A stretch of 14,579 bases of DNA from Gp6-AA40 sp964505975 (GTDB lineage: Bacteria; Acidobacteriota; Vicinamibacteria; Vicinamibacterales; UBA2999): the NCBI GenBank assembly GCA_964505975.1, contig CAZDLW010000140.1:1-14579 (forward strand), given 5' to 3'. The position numbers and the translations under genes are program-made. Position 1 is the first letter of the stretch, and each line of letters opens with the position of its first letter. The notes beneath the pieces are model-generated. The model ran no database searches. It was not told the DNA's origin and saw nothing but the letters and a program-made list of their open reading frames with translations. Shown piece after piece: positions 8,034-14,579 of this stretch.

Positions 8034-8651
8034 TCAGAAGCGGAACAGCCGGTTCATCTTGAAGGTGACCGCCCGGTTGACGAGGGCCGGGAAGCCGCGG
8101 CCAAGCGTGTGGCGTTCCTCGTTGTACACGATGAACAGCTCGCTGCCGGGAGGGTACTCCCAGCGCAGCCGGGCGTTGGTTGCCGCGAGCCGGCCGTCGG
8201 ACCGGTACTGCACGAGCGCGCTCGCAAACATCAGCGGCGTCACCGTGTAGGTGACCCGCGTGCCCGCCAGATGGCTGGTGAAGGCGCCCTCCGCGAGCGC
8301 CACGCGGTTGAGCGCGTACGTGGGCTCGACCGACAGCCGCGATGAGAGGTTGACGCGGCCGCGGATCACCGAGAGCGTCGTCTTTTCGCCGCTGTAGAAG
8401 CTGCCGTGCTCGAGCGCCATCTGCGCCGAAACGCGCCGGCGCTGGCCGAGGCTATAGCCGACGCGGGTGGTGTTGTACCGGTAGCTGGCCACCGGCAGGT
8501 CCACGCCTGGGCTGATCGGGAACACGCGCGGCAGGAACTCGTGCATGCGCGTGTGCGACAGGCTGAAGGTGTCGCTGTTCTCGAAATCGATGCCGAAGCT
8601 GGCTGTGCAACGCTGGGCAGGGCCATGAACCGCGCTTCCATCGCGAGCACA
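8034..8651 (-). pseudogene. C-terminal remnant of a DUF5916 beta-barrel protein
   Basis: About 195 residues closely fit the end of DUF5916 proteins: ASFGIDFENSDTFSLSHTR, then PISPGVDLPVASYRYN, a run of alternating barrel strands, RWEYPPGSELFIVYNEE, and the typical end NRAVTFKMNRLFRF. Full family members are usually 700-900 aa with an N-terminal carbohydrate-binding-like domain, which is missing here. The frame is closed by a TGA at 8652-8654. Just before FGIDFENSD the reading continues better in another frame (DDVLAMEARF) if the 32 bp at about 8590-8621 are skipped, so the remnant may extend slightly further, to about 8700. No ribosome site or signal peptide is present. I call it a broken gene; the fragment itself is confidently of this family, the break is either true decay or an assembly fault. 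Confidence 0.65.
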
Positions 8652-8690
8652 TCATCTGCGCCGTGGGACCGACGTCGTATGACCGGTGAT

Positions 8691-8706
8691 CGGTTAACGT
8701 TAACCG
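8691..8706. promoter_or_regulatory. 16-bp perfect palindrome, LacI-operator-like
   Basis: CGGTTAACGTTAACCG is its own reverse complement and is AT-rich against a GC-rich background. A central CG step flanked by AA/TT half-sites is typical of LacI-family operators. It lies between the broken DUF1080 gene and the DUF5916 remnant, with no intact gene reading away from it. It could be an operator left over from a lost gene, or part of the degenerate N-terminal region of the DUF5916 remnant. Confidence 0.35.
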
Positions 8707-8920
8707 CGGGCCTGGGCGGGCACGGGCGGGCAGGGCAGCTCGAGAGGCCGTTCATAGCTCCTATCGTCCGTGCGAAGCCGCACTTTTCCGGCCTGCGGAG
8801 CCGGTGTGCGGCGAACAGGACGAGTCGACTGCAGACGTTCATCGTGCGCTTCGCGTCGCAACACACGTGAGCGCCGGATCCCTGCTACCCGTTGAACTGT
8901 TTGGATACTCCGGCGGCTGT

Positions 8921-9578
8921 CTATCGGCTGCCCGCCGCCAGCATCTCCCTGATCGATCGACCGGTACTCGACGACGCCGCTCTCGCCCTGCAAACCAATG
9001 TAGCCGGGAGCGTTGAGGACGTTGGCCGTACGCGTCACCTCCGTTCCGTTGAATTGGACGGTCAACTCGTCGCCCGATACCTCGATCTCGATCGCCTGCC
9101 ATTCGCCGGTGCCGTCGAACAGCCGCTCCACGGCCTCGCGGTCGAAGTCTATCGGCCCATCCGGCATTCCGTGTCGGAAGATGCCGGCAACCGGTGGGAA
9201 GAACGGATGAGGCGTTGCCGGATTGCGGATCTGCACTTGATAGCTGTTGTTCGGCCAGCCGCGCATGAACGGCGCACTGCCTGCCGCCCTCACGAAGACG
9301 CCGCTATCGGCCTCGTCCGTGACGAAGCGAAACTCCACCCGCAGGACGAAATCGCCGTACTGGCGTTCGGACCGCAGCCACCCGTTCGGTTCTTCGACAC
9401 GCAGCACCCCATCGACCACTGTGAAATTGTTCGAGTCCGTGTTCTCGACTACCCAGCCGTTCAATGTTCCGTCGAACAGCGAGACGAAGTCCTCCGACGA
9501 TTGCCCATATCCCGTCTGCGACCATACGAGGAGACACATGGCCGCTACGGCACCCGCCTCGCCAATCCATCTCTGCAT
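8921..9578 (-). pseudogene. DUF1080 (3-keto-disaccharide hydrolase-like) secreted protein, frameshifted near its end
   Basis: Starts at ATG 9576-9578 with AAAGGAG 6 bases upstream. Residues 1-26 form an export signal ending QTGYGQ. The DUF1080 domain covers about 31-217: FVSLFDGTLNGW, VVDGVLRVEE, GDFVLRVEFRF, DSGVFVRA, SYQVQIRN, GEWQAIEIEV, LTVQFNGTEV and PGYIGLQGESGVVEYRSI. Right after RSI the frame is lost at a GATCGATC run (about 8951-8958). Restoring two bases gives the expected family ending IREMLAAGSR and a stop at 8921-8923, for 219 aa. As it stands the frame runs on for about 75 unrelated residues to 8700. The family is a beta-jelly-roll related to glycoside hydrolases; characterised members act on 3-keto-glucosides. 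The loss hits only the last strand, so activity might survive if the indel is real. Confidence 0.8.
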
Positions 9579-9792
9579 CGAACGCTCCTTTGAACGACTG
9601 CCGCCTGAAAGACGCATCGATTCCGCACGCGACTGAAAGTTACCCGCGCCGCGTGGCGCCACCGGAAGCGGTAGTCACGGCCTCACACTCGACCGGACAC
9701 GTCGGGTCACAAGTCTGCCACAGGTGGCGAAGCTCCGGCTGACACGAAACTCCTCCACGCCGGGCGAGGAGGCCCGTCGCGTCCGCGTGGGG

Positions 9793-9856
9793 GCCGCCTG
9801 AAAAGGCGGCTCCTACGCCTGACGTTTCGCTCCTACGTGGCCGTCGCGCGCGACGG
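9793..9856 (-). repeat. REP-like palindromic block in the 9579-9901 gene-free stretch
   Basis: Three elements sit together. GCCGCCT-GAAA-AGGCGGC (9793-9810) is a 7-bp stem with a GNRA-type tetraloop. Two direct copies of CGTAGGAGC (minus strand, 9817-9809 and 9837-9829) are 20 bp apart; the first abuts the stem. CCGTCGCGCGCGACGG (9841-9856) is a perfect 16-bp palindrome. A GTAGGAGC head next to a palindrome is the layout of bacterial REP sequences mobilised by RAYT transposases; none is encoded here. The rest of the gene-free stretch (9579-9792 and 9857-9901) shows nothing beyond a 10-bp palindrome at 9653-9662. The structure is seen; the REP assignment rests on resemblance and needs other genomic copies. 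Confidence 0.5.
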
Positions 9857-9901
9857 TGGACACCTCAGACCGCCGAGCATGTCGGCAGCGAGTCCGCCTG
9901 G

Positions 9902-10237
9902 CTAGCCCTTCGTGGCGACTCGGTACAGCATCCACAACTTCAGGAACTTGAGGAAGGGCGCGAGGTCGATCTCTGGCACATGGCTGGCGCGGGTGGCCTC
10001 GAGCTCCTGCAGACGCCGGCGCTGCTTCGAGGCGCTCCGCCTGCCAGCAAGGTAGCCGAGCAGACATACGCCGGCGGCTGCCGACGACACAACGGCGAGC
10101 GTGCCGTAGTTCTCCGGCACCCACTCTTCAACCGTGTGATAGAGGTCCTCCGTCTGATTCGCGACGGTCCCGAACACATCCTTGGAACGCTCGAAGACCC
10201 GCGAGAGATCCGATACGGCTGTACGCTTTGCGGCCAT
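9902..10237 (-). CDS. Small single-span membrane protein
   Basis: 111 aa. Start at ATG 10235-10237 with GAGGTG 4 bases upstream; further upstream the frame is open but reads as low-likelihood sequence. Layout: an amphipathic N-terminal segment (1-43, TAVSDLSRVFERSKDVFGTVANQTEDLYHTVEEWV), one membrane span (about 44-64), a basic stretch GRRSASKQRRR (65-75), and a hydrophobic-aromatic C-terminal helix (PFLKFLKLWMLYRV, 94-107). The shape recalls ElaB/YqjD or YtxH-like stress membrane proteins, but I do not recognise the family from motifs. It sits alone between the REP-like block and a dioxygenase gene, 233 bp from the latter on the same strand. Existence likely, function unknown. Confidence 0.65.
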   Translation of the reverse strand: MAAKRTAVSDLSRVFERSKDVFGTVANQTEDLYHTVEEWVPENYGTLAVVSSAAAGVCLLGYLAGRRSASKQRRRLQELEATRASHVPEIDLAPFLKFLKLWMLYRVATKG

Positions 10238-10387
10238 GATGCACCTCAACCGGCGGCTGGGTGCAAGACAAGCGCCACAGACGCGGGGAGGATCGCTGCA
10301 CGTGGGACGGCCGAGCTGGCAACAGCGCACCCGCGGCGATTTCGACGCGGCGCGGGATTGGCCGCGGGTTGCGGGACCTGCGTGTGC

Positions 10388-10418
10388 GCAACGACGGGGT
10401 GGCGGTTGCCGTCGTTGC
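10388..10418. repeat. 10-bp perfect hairpin between dioxygenase and small membrane protein genes
   Basis: GCAACGACGG (10388-10397) pairs exactly with CCGTCGTTGC (10409-10418), with an 11-base loop. It lies 53 bp downstream of the dioxygenase stop. No T-run follows on either strand, so it may be an mRNA 3'-end stabiliser or a factor-dependent terminator rather than an intrinsic one. Confidence 0.4.
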
Positions 10419-10470
10419 CTGTTGGACGATTCCCGACGACTGGCTCATCAGTGCCGCGCGCGACGTACCC

Positions 10471-11238
10471 TCACGGACGCCCCGGAGGCAGCCTGCGCGG
10501 CTGGCCCGGCTGCATCGCGATCCTGAACATGGCCGCGTACACGCCCTCCGCTTCGACGACCGGCAGCACGAGCTGGCTCCCGCCTTCGCGGAAGATCATG
10601 TCGCGCGAGTTGAGGAGACGCTGACCGCGGTGCGCCGAGTACGGATCCAGCGCGTGCACATGGTCGGTACGCTCGTCGTGGAAATACAGCTGCGAGGTGA
10701 ACTCGTCTGTCCGCCCGCCGGAGGCCTGAACCCGCACCTTGAAGTGAATGTGAACCGCCCGGCCTGGATACCAACCCGGATAGATCGTCGTGAACTGCAC
10801 CACCCCGTCGGCGTCGGACATCTGATATCCCCGCAGGAACATCTCGCCGGCCGTGGTCCCGCGGCGGTCCTCCACCGCCGAGTAGACGCCCATCGCATCG
10901 CAATGCCAGATGTCCACCTGTGCGTGGGGCAGGACCACGCAGCCGCCGGCTGGCGTGAACTGTGAAAGCTCGAAGCGAAGCGCCAGCGGAACTCCGTGTG
11001 TGATCCGGCCCGTCGCCGGGTCCTGCCGGATGTCGGAACGCTCGAGCGCGCGATCCACGAAGTACGGCCCCTCCGTCTGCTCGGGAAGCGCGATGCAATC
11101 GGGCGCGGCGAGCAAGGGATCGCCTGGTGATACACCGGCGGCGCGGGGTGCAAGCGTTGCAGCTGCGGTGGCGCCAAACAGGGCAAGTGCGCGACGCCGG
11201 CTGAGAACTCGGCCGATGGGGTGATCGTCGTTGTGCGT
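10471..11238 (-). CDS. Tat-exported intradiol ring-cleavage dioxygenase
   Basis: Predicted non-heme Fe(III) enzyme that opens catechol-type rings between the two hydroxyls. The N-terminus carries a twin-arginine signal (LSRRRALALFG followed by an alanine-rich stretch), so it is folded in the cytoplasm and exported. The dioxygenase core has TEGPY, VDIWHCDAMGVYS and YPGWYPGRAVHIHF, giving the four iron ligands Y119, Y157, H163 and H165 (counted from 11238). The C-terminus ends LVLPVVEAEGVYAAMFRI. The start is uncertain: AGAGGAG is 7 bases before an ACG at 11236-11238, exactly where an ATG would be expected, and the only conventional in-frame alternative is a GTG at 11323-11325 that places a long arginine-rich tail before the signal. 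I use the ACG position, giving 255 aa. A paralogue lies 166 bp upstream on the same strand; both may form one unit. The substrate is unknown. Confidence 0.85.
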   Translation of the reverse strand, partial: THNDDHPIGRVLSRRRALALFGATAAATLAPRAAGVSPGDPLLAAPDCIALPEQTEGPYFVDRALERSDIRQDPATGRITHGVPLALRFELSQFTPAGGCVVLPHAQVDIWHCDAMGVYSAVEDRRGTTAGEMFLRGYQMSDADGVVQFTTIYPGWYPGRAVHIHFKVRVQASGGRTDEFTSQLYFHDERTDHVHALDPYSAHRGQRLLNSRDMIFREGGSQLVLPVVEAEGVYAAMFRIAMQPGQPRRLPPGRP

Positions 11239-11404
11239 GACAGCTCTCCTCTGGTCCGGGGTGCGACTAGCCGTGCTTGCCCGGCCTGGATGTGTACGAA
11301 CGTGTCGATGTGGCCGTACGACCACCGCTTAGCCGCGGCCCCATACGATCACGTGCGAACGAAACGCGAAGCGCGCGTGGCGTTTTCTCTCGGGCGGAGC
11401 TCCG

Positions 11405-12120
11405 TTACAGCGTCACACCGACCTGAAACGTGGCGGTATAGCCTGCTGATGGAGTGCCCGCCGGCGTCACGAGCTCGGACGCAAGGCTGTCGGCAAAGAT
11501 CATGTCCGCTGTGTGCGGGTCGGGTTGGTCCCGCGGGACGCGTAGACGCCCTGCGTGTGCACGGCGTCGCTCGTCGCATCGGGAAACGCAATCTGCGTGA
11601 CCTTCACCGAGCGACTGGCCATCGTGACCTCGACGTGGATGTGCGTCGCCCGGCCCTGATACCACCCGGGGTAGATCGTCGTGAACGTCACCTCCCCGGC
11701 CGCGTTCGTCGTCTGGATGCCGCGCAGGAGCGTCGCATTGGTCTGGGAGCCGTACTGCGAGTAATCGCCGGCCGCGTCGCACTGCCAGATCTCCACGTCG
11801 GCACCGGACACTGGTGCGCACGCGGCGTTGACGTTGACAACTCGGACCGCCAGCGTCAGCAGGGTGCCGGCCCTGTCCTCGCGGATGTCGCTGCGGAACA
11901 TGTCCGTTCGCGACGGATACGGCCCAACGGTCTCGCTGGGCGTCACCACACAGGCCGCGTTAGTGCTCGACGTGCCGACCCCGGTGGACGCGGCGACGGC
12001 CGAAGGGGCGGTCGGCGATTCTCCGCACGCCGCGGCCAGTGCGGCCGCAGCCGATCCGATTGCCCCGAACGCCGCCCGGCGGCTGAGTTGTCTGCCTTCA
12101 TTCCCTCGTATCTCGTTCAC
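11405..12120 (-). pseudogene. Second Tat-signal intradiol dioxygenase, one frameshift
   Basis: Paralogue of the gene at 10471-11238. I place the start at GTG 12118-12120 because GGAGGG is 4 bases before it; an ATG five codons earlier (12133-12135) lacks a ribosome site. The signal is twin-arginine (QLSRRAAFGAIG) and is followed by ALAAAC32, a possible lipobox, then a Ser/Thr/Ala-rich linker. The core has SETVGPYPSRTDMFRSDI, VEIWQCDAAGDYSQY and YPGWYQGRATHIHVEV, so the ligands Y120, Y154, H160 and H162 are all present. The frame breaks in a G-run at 11522-11524. Adding one base restores GTNPDPHTADMIFADSLASEL and a natural end GYTATFQVGVTL with TAA at 11405-11407, for 238 aa. Total length is one base short of a multiple of three, in agreement. 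All catalytic residues precede the break. It may be a sequence error rather than a dead gene. Confidence 0.78.
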
Positions 12121-12251
12121 TGTGCCCTCCGTCATGAAGACCACTGTGCCGACCGGATGTTGGGAAACTTTGGCAGCGAGATGAAACGAGTACGGCCGAC
12201 ACGGCATCGACGGCCACACTTCTGCAACGTTCTGGGTGCAAAATCGCGTTC

Positions 12252-13699
12252 ATGACCGACGTTCCCCGCGGCGTGCGCTGGTACAGCAGCTTCTACTGGC
12301 GCATCGGCATCAGCTTCGTGTTCTTCGTCGCGGTCCTACTGGTTGGGCAGGGCCTGATGGTCGGTTATGCGCGAACGAGTGGCGCGTTTGGGCCGGGTGA
12401 CGCGTTTGGACCTGGGAATCCAAACGGCACTGCCATCACCATGGCCGCGCGACTCGGTCACGCGCTCGAAACCCAGCCCGATCTCGACATCTCGCGCTAT
12501 CTCCTGGACAACTTCGGCGAAGTGCGTCAAGCCGCGTACGTCGTGCTCAGCGACGGACGAACCGGCGCAACGTCCGCACAGCCGCTGAGTCCCGCCATCG
12601 GCCGGCAGGTACGAGCCGCGCTCGACGGAGTCGTGCCCGCACCGGCGCCTGACGCGCCCGCCTTCCCTGCGGTCATGGCGCCTGTGCAGGTGGACCGCCG
12701 GTTGGCCGGTCTCGTCATCCTGCCACCGCCGCGCCCGAGGGGCATGATGGTCAATGTGGGCGAGCTGCTCACCCTGCCAGGCACCTTGGGGCTCGTCATC
12801 GTTTCGGCAATTGCCGCCCTCGTGATCTTCGGGCCGGCCCGAAACCGCCTGCGGGCGCTGGAGGGTGCCGCCCAGCGCTTGGGAGCTGGCGAGCTCGAGG
12901 CGCGCGCGCCGGTCACGGGGCGCGATGAGGTGGCACGCGTCGCGGCTGCGTTCAACCAGATGGCCGGCGAGCTTCAGATTCGAACCGAGGCGCTGCGGAC
13001 GTCGAATCGCCTCCGACGTCAGATGCTCGCGGACATCTCACACGAGCTGCGCACGCCGCTGACGACGATGCGCGCGGGTATCTCGAGACGCTGGAGATGC
13101 CGGAGATCGCGCTCGACGAGGAGCGGCGGCGGCGCTACATCGAGACCGCCCGACGCGAAACCGTGCGCCTGGAGCGTATCGTCACCGACCTGCTGGAGCT
13201 CGCACGGTTCGAGAACGCCGTGGCCACGATCGAACCGCGGGTGGTGGCCGTCGAACGCATCTTTGCCGGCATCCTGCGGCGCTTCGAGCACGAAGCGGGC
13301 GCCGCCGGCGTGACGCTGCGCAGCCGGGTCGATCCGTCGGCGGATCAGATCTTCGCGGACCCCGATCGTCTCGACCAGGCGCTCAGCAACCTCGTGACGA
13401 ATGCACTGCGCCATACGCCGGCGGGAGGCACCATCGATCTCGACGCGCGGGCGGGCGCCGACGGTTGGCGTCTGAGGGTCGTGGATTCGGGCAGCGGGAT
13501 TGCGCCCGAGCACCTGCCGCACGTCTTCGACCGCTTCTACAAGGTGGATGCGTCCCGGACCACCGGCATCGGCGGCAGCGGCCTGGGGCTCTCGATAGCC
13601 AAAGCGATTGTGGAGCGCCACGGGGGGACGATTGCCGTCACGAGCCGTCCAGGAGCGACCAGCTTCGTGATCACGATTCCACACGTGGCGCAAAACTGA
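12252..13699 (+). pseudogene. HAMP-domain sensor histidine kinase, one frameshift in the H box region
   Basis: Starts at ATG 12252. Two membrane spans (about 17-39 and 173-194) enclose a sensor of about 130 residues with a Gly/Pro-rich stretch (GAFGPGDAFGPGN). A HAMP linker follows (195-250, ALEGAAQRLGAGELEARAP and DEVARVAAAFNQM), then HisKA with H264 in DISHELRTPLTTMR. Immediately after, at 13071-13078 (a CGCG repeat), the frame is lost. Removing two bases gives TTMRGYLETLEMPE and the rest of the kinase: RRETVRLERIVTDLLELARFEN, N box (LSNLVTNALRHTP), G1 (VVDSGSGIA), F (FDRFYK) and G2 (GGSGLGLSIAKAIVERHGG), with stop 13697-13699. The corrected length is 481 aa. As written, the product would end at 13313 without an ATPase domain. 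The gene is divergent from the dioxygenase at 11405-12120 and converges with the regulator at 13707, 7 bp between stops. The two are probably a pair. Confidence 0.8.
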
Positions 13700-13706
13700 G
13701 GGGCGC

Positions 13707-14424
13707 TCAGCCGCGATCCGCGAACTTGTAGCCGACGCCCCATGCGGTCAGCAGCATCTCCGGATCATGGGCGTCGCGCTCGATCTTGCGCCGCAGACGG
13801 CTGATCACCGTGTCGACCGTGCGATCCGTGACGAACGTGTCGTCGCTCCAGACCTACTGAAGCAGAGCCGCCCTGGTGAACACCACTCCTGGCCTGGTGG
13901 CCAGCAGAGACAGCAGGTCGAACTCCTGTTTCGTGAGGTCCACCGGCTCGCCTCGCACCGAGGCCTGGCGGCGTTCCCGATCGATCCGCAACTCTCCCGC
14001 TTCGAGCAGGCCAGGGGCTGGATCGGGGGGCGGCCGGCGAAGGTGCCGGCGCATCAGCGCCCCGACGCGCGCCATCAGCTCACGAACGCCGAAAGGCTTG
14101 GTGAGGTAGTCGTCCGGCCGCTCTCGAGGCCGATCACCTTGTCGGACTCGCCGTCGCGTGCGGTCAGCATGAGACTGGCGTCTCGACGTTCGGGCCGGCC
14201 GCGCGGAGGGCGCGGCAGAGGCTCACACCATCGAGTCCGGGGAGCATCACGTCGAGCAGCACGAGAGCGAACGCCGTGGTGCGGATGCGATCGAGCGCCT
14301 GCCGGCCGTCGGCGGCTTCATCGAGTGCGAACCCGGCAAGCTCGAGGTGCAGGCGAAGGATCTCCCGAATGGCGGGGTCGTCCTCGACAACGAGTACGCG
14401 ACGGGAGGGTGACCGAACCGGCAC
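13707..14424 (-). pseudogene. OmpR-family response regulator with two frameshifts and an internal TAG
   Basis: Read through its breaks, this is a complete 239-aa regulator: receiver with VLVVEDDPAIREIL, LVLLDVMLPGLDGVSLCRAL, then LMLTARDGESDKVIGLESGADDYLTKPFGVRELMARV, and a winged helix with LTKQEFDLLSLLATRPGVVFTRAALLQ, DRTVDTVISRLRRKIE and GVGYKFADRG. Missing bases at about 14173-14174 and 14116-14117 shift the frame twice; adding one base at each restores the conserved text. At 13857-13859 the codon after ALLQ is TAG, in the frame and where a residue such as Q or E is normal. Start taken as GTG 14422-14424 (VPVRSPSRRVLVVEDD); it has no clear ribosome site and the frame is open to 14517. The gene is convergent with the kinase ending at 13699, an unusual layout for a kinase-regulator pair. 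Confidence 0.78.
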
Positions 14425-14512
14425 GTCGTCAATTGTTTCCCGATTGTGCGAGGCGAGGGCGGCTGTCTCACCGTGGCCGATGGCCGCGGCGGACTGAACG
14501 AGGACGGCAAAG

Positions 14513-14532
14513 GCCATTCACCGCAGGGTGAA

Positions 14533-14536
<4 letters not shown>
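14513..14536. repeat. Perfect 10-bp hairpin overlapping the tRNA 3' end
   Basis: GCCATTCACC (14513-14522), loop GCAG, GGTGAATGGC (14527-14536). On the minus strand it begins with the last four bases of the tRNA (GCCA) and ends at 14513, followed by CTTTGCC. It could be a weak terminator or processing signal for the tRNA transcript, though the T-run is only three bases. Confidence 0.55.

Positions 14537-14579
<43 letters not shown>

Noticed and set aside
6799..8250. 483-aa plus-strand open frame
   Set aside because: Runs antisense across the TAXI gene, the intergenic gap and the DUF5916 remnant; biologically meaningless composition.
10415..10460. Hammerhead-ribozyme-like CTGATGAG on the minus strand
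   Set aside because: The following bases do not form stem II and the GAAA core is absent (GGGAA only), so the match is chance.
13854..14075. Short minus-strand frame as an independent small DNA-binding protein
   Set aside because: It is the middle piece of the broken response regulator; the winged-helix continues in the same frame after the TAG at 13857-13859.

Overview
The window is uniformly GC-rich. Its gene families (an Oar-like TonB-dependent receptor with a CarboxypepD_reg domain, a planctomycete-type cytochrome c/DUF1587 protein, DUF5916 and DUF1080 proteins, Tat-exported intradiol dioxygenases) point to a soil-type Acidobacteriota, most likely Vicinamibacteria. That is inferred from gene content; no rRNA is present.

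Left part (1-7.9 kb): five intact genes, all on the minus strand. In transcription order they are a TAXI-family solute-binding lipoprotein (7866-6889), a membrane histidine kinase (6892-5189) and an OmpR-type response regulator (5192-4512), joined by two ATGA stop/start overlaps. After a 258-bp gap come a large TonB-dependent receptor (4253-1224) and the 5' part of a secreted c-type cytochrome protein (1150 to the window edge). The gap holds a promoter-like arrangement: two 7-bp boxes with a 10-bp period at the -35 position of a TAGAAT -10 element. Next to it is a 14-bp inverted repeat that would lie at the start of the receptor mRNA. A reasonable model is a binding-protein-assisted two-component system that switches on the receptor.

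Middle part (7.9-10.5 kb): a C-terminal remnant of a DUF5916 outer-membrane-type protein, a 16-bp perfect palindrome, a DUF1080 (3-keto-disaccharide hydrolase-like) secreted protein broken near its C-terminus, a REP-like palindromic block in the longest gene-free stretch (9579-9901), and a 111-aa single-span membrane protein.

Right part (10.5-14.6 kb): two paralogous Tat-signal intradiol dioxygenases on the minus strand, one with a doubtful start codon and one frameshifted. A HAMP histidine kinase on the plus strand (frameshifted) converges on an OmpR-type response regulator on the minus strand (two frameshifts and an internal TAG). The window ends in the 3' part of a tRNA-Asp(GUC) whose CCA end lies in a perfect hairpin.

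Every gene left of 7.9 kb is open, while nearly every gene right of it carries a small indel or stop. Either the right half is decaying, or the assembly is poorer there. This must be settled before the broken genes are read biologically.
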